Shown here in pieces: positions 14,107 to 21,375 of a stretch of DNA of 25,690 nucleotides. A model generated the notes under the pieces. That model was given only the letters and a program-made list of their open reading frames with translations, made no database searches and had not been told where the DNA came from. How positions within the stretch are numbered: the stretch's first letter is position 1; every line of letters begins with the position of its first letter. This DNA is from an uncultured Oscillospiraceae bacterium (GTDB lineage Bacteria > Bacillota > Clostridia > Oscillospirales > Acutalibacteraceae): the NCBI GenBank assembly GCA_900547095.1, contig URFG01000016.1:1-25690 (forward strand), read 5' to 3'. The translations under genes and the position numbers were made by a program.

Positions 14107-15054
14107 AAGATTATCCGTTTTATCGCTGATGATATATCTCGGTCTGTGCTTGACTTCAAGATAAGTTTTTCCCACATATTCGCCTATAATGCCGAGCGAA
14201 ATAAGCTGAATTCCGCCCATAAAGCAAATTATGCAGACAATACTTGCCCAGCCTGTTACTGCGGCACCCGTTATATAGGAAACAAACGCATATATCACGC
14301 CGATAAAGCTTAAAAGTGAAACGATAATTCCGAGAGAAATTATAAGCTTTAAAGGCTTAGTCGAAAGGCTCGTGATTCCGTCAAGAGCGAGAGCGAGCAT
14401 TTTTTTAAGCGGATAATGACTCTCTCCCGCAATTCTTTTCGCGCGGTCATAATAAACGCAGGTGCTGTTAAACCCGACAAGCGGTATCATTCCTCTTAAA
14501 AACAGATTTACTTCCTTAAATTCACTTAAATATGAAAGCACTTTAGAAGAGATAAGCCTGTAATCCGCGTGATCGTAAACCACATTAGCGCCCATTGCGC
14601 CCATAAATTTATAAAAAGCGCGGGCGGAAGTTCTCTTAAAGCCGGAATCTGTATTCCTGCTTTTTCGCACGCCGTAAACAATATCGGAGCCGGCGCGGTA
14701 TTTCTTTACCATTTCCGGCATAACGGAAATATCGTCCTGCCCGTCGCAGTCGATAGATATCGTTATATCGCAAAGATCTTTAGCATACATAAGCCCTGCA
14801 AGCAGACTGCTCTGGTGGCCCCTGTTTTTACTCTGCTTTATTCCGCAGTACCGATCGTCCGACCGGCTGAGATCTTCGATTATTTCCCAGGTTTTATCCG
14901 TGGAGCCGTCGTCAATAAAAAGAATTCGGCTTTTTTTATCTATAAGCTCATTTTCAGCCATATTTTCAAGGCATTTTAAAAACATCGGCGCCGTGATCGG
15001 CAAAACCTCGCTTTCATTACAGCAAGGAATTACAATATATAAGATCGGATTGAT
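14098..15054 (-). CDS. GT2 glycosyltransferase, polyprenyl-phosphate type (non-ATG start)
   Basis: This membrane-bound family 2 transferase is of the DPM1/GtrB/YkcC type, which moves a sugar from a nucleotide sugar to undecaprenyl phosphate. The GT-A domain shows YIVIPCCNESEVLP at the start, FIDDGSTDKTW, and the metal-binding SIDCDGQDD. Two C-terminal membrane helices (about 235-260 and 270-295) follow. The start is odd. The frame's ATG at 15096 lies upstream of a TGGTATAAT extended -10, so it is probably not transcribed. The ribosome site GGAGGG (15066-15061) points to an ATC codon at 15054-15052, exactly where homologues have MNxPILY. Either ATC is used or the ATG was lost or misread. No GtrA-like flippase is adjacent. 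Confidence 0.85.
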   Translation of the reverse strand: MNPILYIVIPCCNESEVLPITAPMFLKCLENMAENELIDKKSRILFIDDGSTDKTWEIIEDLSRSDDRYCGIKQSKNRGHQSSLLAGLMYAKDLCDITISIDCDGQDDISVMPEMVKKYRAGSDIVYGVRKSRNTDSGFKRTSARAFYKFMGAMGANVVYDHADYRLISSKVLSYLSEFKEVNLFLRGMIPLVGFNSTCVYYDRAKRIAGESHYPLKKMLALALDGITSLSTKPLKLIISLGIIVSLLSFIGVIYAFVSYITGAAVTGWASIVCIICFMGGIQLISLGIIGEYVGKTYLEVKHRPRYIISDKTDNLKK

Positions 15055-15129
15055 ATTTATCCCTCCAATTCTAAGGATATTAGAATTATACCACACATTT
15101 ACTTCATTTTCAATTTTTGAAAATAATTC

Positions 15130-15158
15130 TTGCCTTTTAAAATAATTTATGGCATAAT
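15130..15158 (+). promoter_or_regulatory. tRNA-Val promoter
   Basis: TTGCCT (15130-15135), a 17-base spacer and CATAAT (15153-15158) with an upstream TG, about 10 bases before the mature tRNA 5' end. Confidence 0.6.
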
Positions 15159-15168
15159 AGGTTTATTC

Positions 15169-15245
15169 GGAGGCATAGCTCAGTTGGTCAGAGTACTTGC
15201 TTGACATGCAAGGGGTCACCGGTTCAAGTCCAGTTGTCTCCACCA
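15169..15245 (+). tRNA. tRNA-Val (anticodon GAC)
   Basis: The acceptor stem GGAGGCA pairs with TGTCTCC (one G-T). The D arm is GCTC-AGTTGGTCA-GAGT. The anticodon arm is CTTGC-TTGACAT-GCAAG, giving anticodon GAC for GUC/GUU. The T arm contains GGTTCAAGTCC. CCA is encoded at 15243-15245. Confidence 0.95.
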
Positions 15246-15249
15246 AAAA

Positions 15250-15279
15250 ATCCTTGTTCCGAAGAACGAGGATTTTTTT
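15250..15279 (+). terminator. tRNA-Val terminator
   Basis: ATCCTTGTTC (15250-15259) and GAACGAGGAT (15264-15273) pair with one G-T around CGAA, followed by a run of seven T's. Confidence 0.88.
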
Positions 15280-15299
15280 ATCAATTGGGAAAGCAATGG

Positions 15300-15410
15300 T
15301 ATATCATCACGCGTCAGCGTGTATATCATCGCCGAAGGCGTATATCATCACACAAAGTGTGCATTTATGTCGGCTTGATGATATGCAATTCCGCGGAATT
15401 GATGATATAT
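15300..15410 (+). repeat. Array of short variable hairpins spaced by TATATCATC
   Basis: The unit TATATCATC occurs at 15300-15308, 15322-15330 and 15341-15349. Each copy is followed by a small hairpin with a different stem: CACGC/GCGTG, CGCC/GGCG and CACAC/GTGTG, with loops of 3-4 bases. The inverse unit GATGATAT occurs at 15377-15384 and 15401-15408, on either side of the perfect 16-base palindrome CAATTCCGCGGAATTG (15386-15401). The stems vary while pairing is kept, which suggests selection on structure. It does not look like CRISPR: spacers are too short and self-complementary. Confidence 0.75.
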
Positions 15411-15460
15411 GGAGACGAGGGGACGGAGACGGGGAGCCAAGATAACCGTCCCCTTGGCTC
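15411..15460 (+). repeat. Left copy of a GGAGACGAGGGGACGG repeat with interleaved stems
   Basis: The 16-base sequence at 15411-15426 recurs exactly at 16781-16796. In this copy GGGGACGG (15419-15426) can pair with CCGTCCCC (15446-15453), and GAGCCAAG (15434-15441) with CTTGGCTC (15453-15460). The two pairs interleave, so they form alternative stems or a pseudoknot. It ends 37 bases before the glycosidase ATG. Confidence 0.7.
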
Positions 15461-15497
15461 TCCTTATTATTTGACTGCGCTTAAGGAGAATTACTTT

Positions 15498-16715
15498 ATG
15501 TCACAGGTAAGCGAATTTATAACAAAATATTTCGGCGATACTATAAAATTTCAGCCTGAGGATAGGGAGAGTTTGATCGGTCTTCCGTACCCTTTCACAA
15601 CCCCCTGCACTAATGAGATGTTCTTGGAAATGTATTATTGGGATACATATTTTACAAACGCAGGTATTATAGCGGCGGGTAATGTCGAGCAGGCAAAGAA
15701 CAATACAGATGATGTGCGTTTTTTGATTGACAAATACGGCTTTATGCCAAACGGCAACCGAACCTATTATTTAGGTAATACTCAGCCGCCGTTTTATTAC
15801 AAAATGGCTGAGGAGGTTTTTGAGGTCACAGGTGATAAAGACTGGCTCAGAGAAAGCTATGCGGCGCTTGTTAAGGAGTACAAATACTGGCAGACCCAAC
15901 GAATTGCACCTGACGGACTAAATGTTTACGGTCCTCATAAGGATTATAATGAGGAGTTTATTGCAAACAAAGCTAATTATTTTACGAAACGGTATAAGGG
16001 CTTTGAAGTGAAAAGCGAGCCTGAAAAAATCGCCTGCGCCCACACTATCATGACTATGTGCGAGAGCGGCTGGGACTGCACCTCCCGTTTTGAGAACGCA
16101 GGTGAGTTTTATAACCCCGTTGACCTTAATTCTTTGCTTTACGGGCTTGAAAAAACGATGGAGAAATTTGCTGTAATACTTGAAAACGGGGAAGAAGACC
16201 TTTGGAACAAGCGTGCCGACGAGCGCAAGGCAAAAATGCTTGAATTAATGTATGATAAGGAGCGCGGAATTTTCCTTGATTATAATTATAAGGAGCAAAA
16301 GTTCAGCCCCGTAGTCTCCGCCGCGTCTCTTTATCCGCTTTTCGTAGGTCTCAGTGATTCTCCCGAAAAGGCAATAGAGCTGTTAAGGGATAAGCTCCTT
16401 TTAAAATACGGTGTGAGTGCCTGTGTTCCCGGCGATTATAATTATTCTCTGCAATGGGATTATCCCAACGTTTGGCCGCCCATTCAGTACATAGCGTATA
16501 AAGCCTGTAAAAACTGCGGGTACGACGGTTTGGCTAAAAAAATAGCCGAAACCTATATAAATCTTCTTGATGAAAGCTTTGCGGAAACAGGAAACCTTTG
16601 GGAAAAGTATAATGGCTTGACAGGAAAGGTTGCGAATGCGGACTATAATGCTCCGAAAATGATGGGCTGGACCGCGGGAGTTTATATGTATTTTTGTGCT
16701 GAACTAAAGAAATGA
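15498..16715 (+). CDS. GH37 trehalase-family glycosidase
   Basis: This 405-residue cytosolic (alpha/alpha)6-barrel enzyme most likely hydrolyses trehalose or a related alpha-glucoside. GH37 signature 1 appears as FLEMYYWDTY (42-51), and signature 2 as QWDYPNVWPP (319-328). The general-acid Asp is Asp193 in ESGWDCTSRF, and the likely base is Glu369 in LWEKYNG. It is shorter than E. coli trehalases (about 550) and has no signal peptide. The ATG at 15498 follows AAGGAG; the frame is open back through the tRNA and repeats, but that part is not coding. The gene is alone, bracketed by two copies of a 16-base repeat and preceded by a hairpin array and a tRNA gene, which suggests an inserted cassette. 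No trehalose transporter is nearby. Confidence 0.88.
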   Translation: MSQVSEFITKYFGDTIKFQPEDRESLIGLPYPFTTPCTNEMFLEMYYWDTYFTNAGIIAAGNVEQAKNNTDDVRFLIDKYGFMPNGNRTYYLGNTQPPFYYKMAEEVFEVTGDKDWLRESYAALVKEYKYWQTQRIAPDGLNVYGPHKDYNEEFIANKANYFTKRYKGFEVKSEPEKIACAHTIMTMCESGWDCTSRFENAGEFYNPVDLNSLLYGLEKTMEKFAVILENGEEDLWNKRADERKAKMLELMYDKERGIFLDYNYKEQKFSPVVSAASLYPLFVGLSDSPEKAIELLRDKLLLKYGVSACVPGDYNYSLQWDYPNVWPPIQYIAYKACKNCGYDGLAKKIAETYINLLDESFAETGNLWEKYNGLTGKVANADYNAPKMMGWTAGVYMYFCAELKK

Positions 16716-16780
16716 TTATAAACCAATGTCAATTATGATTGACGCTTTTGAAGCTTAGAAAGCTAAAATGGAATTGGGGG

Positions 16781-16808
16781 GGAGACGAGGGGACGGTTCT
16801 CTTGTCTC
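16781..16808 (+). repeat. Right copy of the GGAGACGAGGGGACGG repeat
   Basis: An exact 16-base match to 15411-15426, here closed by its own short stem GGAGAC/GTCTCC (ending at 16808). Together the copies bracket the GH37 gene in direct orientation. Confidence 0.75.
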
Positions 16809-17063
16809 CATCACTTGTTAGAACAATATGCAAATGAATTAGAGATTTGATTATTTTACTTAAAATCCTCGGTTTTGACCAGTTCTTTTTTGAATAACAG
16901 AGACAAAGCCCCAAAGGCGTAAGTCTTTGGGGCTTTAACTTTTACCTTTTCACTATTCACTCTTCACTAAAAAACGCCTTTGGAGCTTTGGAAGTAATAA
17001 GTAATAGTGAAAAGTGAATAAGTTCGGTGTCGGCTTCGCCGACAAATTAATAAAAAGCAGTGA

Positions 17064-17108
17064 CAAAGCAAAAATCCTATCACAATTTGTGGTAGGATTT
17101 TTGCTTTG
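17064..17108. terminator. Long hairpin 3' of metA
   Basis: Bases 17064-17083 pair with 17089-17108 over 20 bp with one G-T around a 5-base loop. The stem contains A5/T5 tracts. It can end the metA transcript, but it is also part of the inverted-repeat nest. Confidence 0.55.
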
Positions 17109-17175
17109 TATTATTAATTTTTCAGTATTCATTCTTAAGTATTCATTAATTATTGTGATAGGATTTTCTATATTT

Positions 17176-18096
17176 TCACTTGCTGATTTTAGTAACGTCA
17201 TAAGGCGTGGTCTGATAAACGAAATAGTTAAGCCAATTCGAATAAAGCAGGTTTGCGTGCGCCCTCCAGCTGACAACAGGCTCTTTTTTAGGATCATCTT
17301 TCAAAAAATAATTTTTCGGCAGATCGATCTCTTTACCTTGGGAGAGATCCCTAAAATATTCATTTTTAAGAGTATTTTTATCATACTCGCTGTGACCGGT
17401 GATAAAGATCTGTCTGCCGTTTCTCGAAGATACGGCATAAACGCCGGTTTCCTCGCTTTCAGCCAAAATTTTCAGCTCTTTTACCGCTTTTATTTCCTCG
17501 GTCTTTAAAGTGGTATGCCTTGACTGCGGGACCATAAACTCATCATCAAACCCGCGGAACAAAATCGACCTTTTATACACTACCTTATGCGGAAATACTC
17601 CGAAGATCTTTTTATCTACGGGGTATTTTTTTATACCGTAATGATAATAAAGTCCTGCCTGTGCGCCCCAGCAGATATGAAAAGTGCTGTGCACGTTTGT
17701 CTTGCTCCACTCCATTATCGAGCAGAGTTCGGGATAATATTCCACATCTTCAAAATCCATCTGCTCAACGGGCGCGCCGGTGATTATCATACCGTCAAAC
17801 CGCTCGTTTTTCACATCATCAAAGGTCTTATAAAATGTAAACAAGTGCTCTTTTGAAGTGTTTTTGGAAATATGGCTTTTAGTGTGCATTAAGGTCAGAT
17901 CAACCTGCAGCGGAGAGTTACCCAAAAGGCGGGAAAGCTGAGTTTCCGTTTCTATCTTATTAGGCATAAGATTTAAAAGCAGAATTTTAAGAGGTCTGAT
18001 ATCCTGCGTTATGGCTCGCTTTTCGGTCATAACGAAAATATTTTCGCTCTCTAAGGTTTTTACGGCAGGAAGATCATTAGGAATTTTTATCGGCAT
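17176..18096 (-). CDS. metAA: Homoserine O-acetyltransferase (MetA family)
   Basis: This 306-residue enzyme activates homoserine for methionine synthesis. The catalytic residues are all present: Cys142 in HICWGAQAG, His235 in TGHSEYD and Glu237. Residue 111 is Glu (TGAPVEQMDF). In characterised MetA proteins Glu111 goes with acetyl-CoA use, whereas Gly111 in E. coli goes with succinyl-CoA, so the product should be O-acetylhomoserine. This fits the O-acetylhomoserine sulfhydrylase gene 19 bases upstream in the same operon. It is the last gene of that run. Many databases name the family homoserine O-succinyltransferase; I think acetyltransferase is right here. Confidence 0.93.
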   Translation of the reverse strand: MPIKIPNDLPAVKTLESENIFVMTEKRAITQDIRPLKILLLNLMPNKIETETQLSRLLGNSPLQVDLTLMHTKSHISKNTSKEHLFTFYKTFDDVKNERFDGMIITGAPVEQMDFEDVEYYPELCSIMEWSKTNVHSTFHICWGAQAGLYYHYGIKKYPVDKKIFGVFPHKVVYKRSILFRGFDDEFMVPQSRHTTLKTEEIKAVKELKILAESEETGVYAVSSRNGRQIFITGHSEYDKNTLKNEYFRDLSQGKEIDLPKNYFLKDDPKKEPVVSWRAHANLLYSNWLNYFVYQTTPYDVTKISK

Positions 18097-18115
18097 TTAA
18101 TTCATTCCTTTAAAA

Positions 18116-19399
18116 TCAAAGATTATTAAGCGCCTGATTTATATCGGCTATAAGATCCTCGCTGCTTTCAAGACCGCAGGAAAATCTGACAAGATCGGGT
18201 GAAACGCCCGCAGCTTCAAGCTCCGCGTCATTCATCTGGCGATGGGTGGTGCTGGCCGGGTGCAGACAGCAGGTCCTGGCGTCCGCAACGTGGGTTTCGA
18301 TAGCGGCAATTTTAAGATTTTCCATAAATTTTTCAGCCGCGTTTCTTCCGCCCTTAACTCCAAAGGATACCACTCCGCAGGTGCCGTTTTTCATATATTT
18401 TTGAGCTAAATCAAAATATTTATCGCCTTTGAGGCCCGGATATTTGACCCAGGCGATCCTATCGTCATTACTCAAAAACTCGGCTACTTTCTGCGCATTT
18501 TCGCAGTGCTTTTTCATTCTGATATGAAGACTTTCAAGGCCTAAATTTAAAATAAACGCATTCATCGGCGACTGAACAGAGCCTAAATCTCTCATAAGCT
18601 GAGCCGTTGCCTTAGTGATATAAGCGCCCTCTATACCGAAACGCTCGGTATAGGTTATTCCGTGATAGCTTTCATCGGGAGTGCAGAGGCCGGGATATTT
18701 ATCGGGATACTTTGTCCAGTCGAATTTACCCGAATCGACTATACAGCCTCCGACAGCCGCGCCGTGACCGTCCATATACTTTGTTGTGGAATGTGTTACG
18801 ATATCCGCGCCGAAATCAAAAGGTCTGCAATTAACGGGGGTTGCAAAGGTGTTATCCACGATAAGCGGCACGCCGTGGGCGTGAGCGGCGGCGGCAAATT
18901 TTTCGATATCCAGCACGGTGAGTGCAGGATTTGCAATGGTTTCGCCGAAAACCGCTTTGGTGTTAGGCTTAAATGCGGCGTTTAATTCATCGGCGGTGCA
19001 ATCGGGAGAAACAAATGTGAAATCTATTCCCATTTTCTTCATTGTAACGGCAAAAAGATTATATGTTCCGCCGTAAATAGAGGAAGAAGAAACGATGTGA
19101 TCGCCGCAGTTTGCAATATTAAACACTGCAAAGAATGACGCCGCCTGACCCGAAGAGGTAAGCATAGCGGCAGTTCCGCCCTCTAATTCGCATACCTTTG
19201 CCGCAACGCTGTCGCAGGTGGGGTTTTGGAGCCTTGAATAAAAATATCCGCTCGCCTCGAGGTCGAAAAGCTTACCCATATCAAGCCCTGTGTCATATTT
19301 AAAAGTTGTGCTTTGGATAAGAGGTATTTGCCTCGGCTCCCCGTTTTTAGGAGAATACCCTCCCTGAACGCATTTTGTTTCTATATTTTTATCCCTCAT
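18116..19399 (-). CDS. metY: O-acetylhomoserine sulfhydrylase (aminocarboxypropyltransferase)
   Basis: This 427-residue PLP enzyme of the Cys/Met metabolism family makes homocysteine from O-acetylhomoserine and sulfide. The length, about 430, is typical of MetY and longer than cystathionine gamma-synthase (about 380). The PLP lysine is Lys207 in THSTTKYMDGHG. YFYSRLQNPT, the phosphate-binding SSGQAA and VDNTFATP blocks are all intact. It sits between DUF1846 (16 bases) and metA (19 bases), which supplies its substrate. No S-box or other SAM leader is visible in these short gaps, so control must be at the start of the operon or elsewhere. Confidence 0.95.
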   Translation of the reverse strand: MRDKNIETKCVQGGYSPKNGEPRQIPLIQSTTFKYDTGLDMGKLFDLEASGYFYSRLQNPTCDSVAAKVCELEGGTAAMLTSSGQAASFFAVFNIANCGDHIVSSSSIYGGTYNLFAVTMKKMGIDFTFVSPDCTADELNAAFKPNTKAVFGETIANPALTVLDIEKFAAAAHAHGVPLIVDNTFATPVNCRPFDFGADIVTHSTTKYMDGHGAAVGGCIVDSGKFDWTKYPDKYPGLCTPDESYHGITYTERFGIEGAYITKATAQLMRDLGSVQSPMNAFILNLGLESLHIRMKKHCENAQKVAEFLSNDDRIAWVKYPGLKGDKYFDLAQKYMKNGTCGVVSFGVKGGRNAAEKFMENLKIAAIETHVADARTCCLHPASTTHRQMNDAELEAAGVSPDLVRFSCGLESSEDLIADINQALNNL

Positions 19400-19415
19400 T
19401 ATGTTTTTACCTCTT

Positions 19416-20900
19416 TTAATGGTGATATAATTTTTTAGTTTGATATTTAGGCTCGCAAGTGATATTCACACCGAGCTTTTTAAAGGTCTGCTCATCGACC
19501 CTTGATAAAATGACCGAGGAATGAGCCTCAAGCCCTTTAAGCTTAGACAGCTGATCGAGAGCCTTTTTAGCGGTGGCATTCGTAACCGCGCAGATAGAGA
19601 GCGCGATCAGGACCTCGTCTATATGAAGTCTTGGATTATGATTGCCCAAAACCCCTGTTTTAAGCTTTTGGATAGGCTCGATTATCGTGTGCGATAAAAG
19701 CTCAATATCATCGGGAATTCCGCCTAATTCCTTTAAAGCATTTAAAAGCATAGAAGAAGAGGCGCCTAAAAGAGAAGAAGTTTTTCCGGTTATAATTTTT
19801 CCGTCTTCAAGCATCATAGCCACAGCCGGCCCCTTAGTAAGCTCCGCTTTATCCAAAGCGGCTTTTACAACAGGTCTGTCGGAAACGGAAATATTCATAG
19901 CATTCATAAGAATTTCTATTCTTCCCGCCTCAGACTGCTCGGACATTCCCTGCCTTGCGCTGCAAAGCGCACCGAAATATCTGCGGATGATTTCCTGGTT
20001 TGCGGCATTTCTGCAAACCTCGTCGTCACAGACGGCAAAGCCTGCCATATTGACTCCCATATCCGTGGGACTCTTATAGGGCGACTCGCCCATAATTTTT
20101 TCCATCATAGCGTTTAAAACGGGGAAAATTTCGATATCCCTGTTATAGTTGACAGTGGTCTTTCCGTAAGCCTCCAAATGGAAAGGATCTATCATATTCA
20201 CATCGTTAAGATCGGCGGTTGCCGCTTCGTAAGCCACATTCACAGGGTGCTTGAGCGGAAGATTCCAGATAGGGAATGTTTCAAATTTCGCATATCCCGC
20301 TTTTACCCCTCTTTTATGCTCGTGATAAAGCTGGGAAAGGCAGGTTGCCATTTTACCGCTGCCGGGGCCGGGAGCCGTGACTACTACAAGCTCGCGGTCG
20401 GTTTCAATATAATCGTTTTTGCCGAATCCCTCGTCGCTTACTATATAAGGGATATTTGAAGGATAATCGTTTATCGGGTAATGCCTGTATACCTTTATTC
20501 CTAAATTTTTAAGCCTGTTTTCAAAAGCAATAGCCGAGGGCTGACCTGTAAATCTTGTGATCACAACGCTTCCGACGAAAAGACCTATCCCTCTGAAAGC
20601 ATCGATAAGTCTTAAAGTATCGAGATCGTATGTAATTCCGAGGTCGCCGCGGCGCTTGTTCTTCTCAATGGCGTCGGCATTTATGACTATAACTATCTCC
20701 GCCTCGTCTTTAAGCTTTAAAAGCATTTTTACTTTTGCGTCAGGCTCAAAGCCGGGAAGAACTCTCGACGCGTGAAAATCGTCAAACAGTTTTCCTCCGA
20801 ACTCCATATAAAGCTTTCCGCCGAAAAGCTTTATTCTCTCCCTGATATTTTCAGACTGCAGTCTTATATACTCCGCATTATCAAACCCGATCTTTGTCAT
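19416..20900 (-). CDS. DUF1846 (UPF0371) family protein
   Basis: This 494-residue protein belongs to the DUF1846/UPF0371 family: structures exist but the biochemical role is unknown. It begins MTKIGFDNAEYIRLQSENIRER and has a P-loop-like VVVTAPGPGSGKMATCLSQ near residue 175. Two further conserved stretches are DYPSNIPYIVSDEGFG and HNPRLHIDEVLIALS. I chose the second ATG (20900): the first, six bases earlier, directly abuts GGAGG, while the second has a normal 6-base gap. It lies 16 bases before metY and 22 bases after the transferase remnant, so it is cotranscribed with methionine genes. A link to sulfur or methionine metabolism is inference from position. Confidence 0.9.
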   Translation of the reverse strand: MTKIGFDNAEYIRLQSENIRERIKLFGGKLYMEFGGKLFDDFHASRVLPGFEPDAKVKMLLKLKDEAEIVIVINADAIEKNKRRGDLGITYDLDTLRLIDAFRGIGLFVGSVVITRFTGQPSAIAFENRLKNLGIKVYRHYPINDYPSNIPYIVSDEGFGKNDYIETDRELVVVTAPGPGSGKMATCLSQLYHEHKRGVKAGYAKFETFPIWNLPLKHPVNVAYEAATADLNDVNMIDPFHLEAYGKTTVNYNRDIEIFPVLNAMMEKIMGESPYKSPTDMGVNMAGFAVCDDEVCRNAANQEIIRRYFGALCSARQGMSEQSEAGRIEILMNAMNISVSDRPVVKAALDKAELTKGPAVAMMLEDGKIITGKTSSLLGASSSMLLNALKELGGIPDDIELLSHTIIEPIQKLKTGVLGNHNPRLHIDEVLIALSICAVTNATAKKALDQLSKLKGLEAHSSVILSRVDEQTFKKLGVNITCEPKYQTKKLYHH

Positions 20901-20922
20901 AAACATCCTCCGTAATAAACCT

Positions 20923-21375
20923 TTATGTAAATTTTTTAAATATTGATCTTAAAAATTTCGGAATTTTATTGATATATCCGTCAATTTTAGAAACTCTTGC
21001 GCTTAATATCTCATTTTCTTTAAGCTTTTCGCTCACGGTGTTTTCAAGTTCGCTTATTTTTGATTTTGCAAGCTCTATTTCACCGCTTTTCCCCTCTATG
21101 AGCGCATCTTTTGACTTTATTTCATCTTCTAAAGCCGAAATCTCCTTTTTATAGACATTTGACTTTATTTCGCTGTATCTTTTATAAGACTTGATATCCG
21201 AAAAATCTTTTTCCAAAAATTCAAGAAGTCTTTTTGCCACGCTTAAATTTTCTTTTGAAGAAACAAAATAAGAGTCCTTATCTTTTAATCTCTGCTCTGA
21301 CTTAGGATCTGCTGAGGGCTCTTTTTGAATCAGCCCGTCAGCAATTTTCTCAAGCTCATCAAAGTTATTTGCGAT
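20923..21375 (-). pseudogene. C-terminal remnant of the CDP-glycerol-type transferase, with coiled coil
   Basis: These 150 codons continue in the same frame as the transferase gene upstream, directly after its TAA at 21376-21378, with no stop and no ATG before the coiled coil. The first part (IANNFDELEKIADGLIQ, then RLKDKDSYFVSSKENLS) is just what closes a CDP-glycerol glycerophosphotransferase domain. A helix, a coiled coil of about 60 residues (EIKSKDALIEGKSGEIELAK, and so on) and a basic end (FLRSIFKKFT) follow. A GTG at 21240 could start a separate 105-residue coiled-coil protein, but I see no good ribosome site. It is best read as the detached end of one gene. Confidence 0.7.

Larger units (their letters stand above)
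16716..17175. repeat. Gene-free stretch packed with inverted repeats
   Basis: No gene is evident in these 460 bases. They contain the right copy of the 16-base repeat (16781-16796), and a 12-bp hairpin AAAGCCCCAAAG/CTTTGGGGCTTT (16905-16916, 16925-16936). TATTCACTCTTCACTA (16954-16969) is inverted with one mismatch at 17005-17020. TGTCGGC-TTC-GCCGACA lies at 17028-17044, and a 20-bp hairpin at 17064-17108. One arm of that hairpin (17071-17086) is inverted again, exactly, at 17152-17167. The last hairpins may terminate metA on the minus strand. Confidence 0.7.

Noticed and set aside
14569..14979. 136-codon plus-strand open frame
   Set aside because: Antisense to the GT2 catalytic domain, whose motifs are clear.
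15256..15267. GTTC-N4-GAAC as a second LexA box
   Set aside because: The half-sites are in the opposite orientation and form the stem of the tRNA-Val terminator.
15300..15410. Possible CRISPR array
   Set aside because: The repeated unit is only 9 bases and the segments between are 10-13 bases and self-complementary; there are no cas genes.
15201..15497. N-terminal 99-residue extension of the GH37 frame
   Set aside because: It runs through the tRNA, its terminator and the hairpin array; the first family-like residues and a ribosome site are at 15498.
17014..17508. 164-codon plus-strand open frame over the repeats and the metA end
   Set aside because: Half of it is antisense to metA and the rest runs through hairpins; no ribosome site.
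19642..20079. 145-codon plus-strand open frame
   Set aside because: Antisense to the DUF1846 gene; a shadow.
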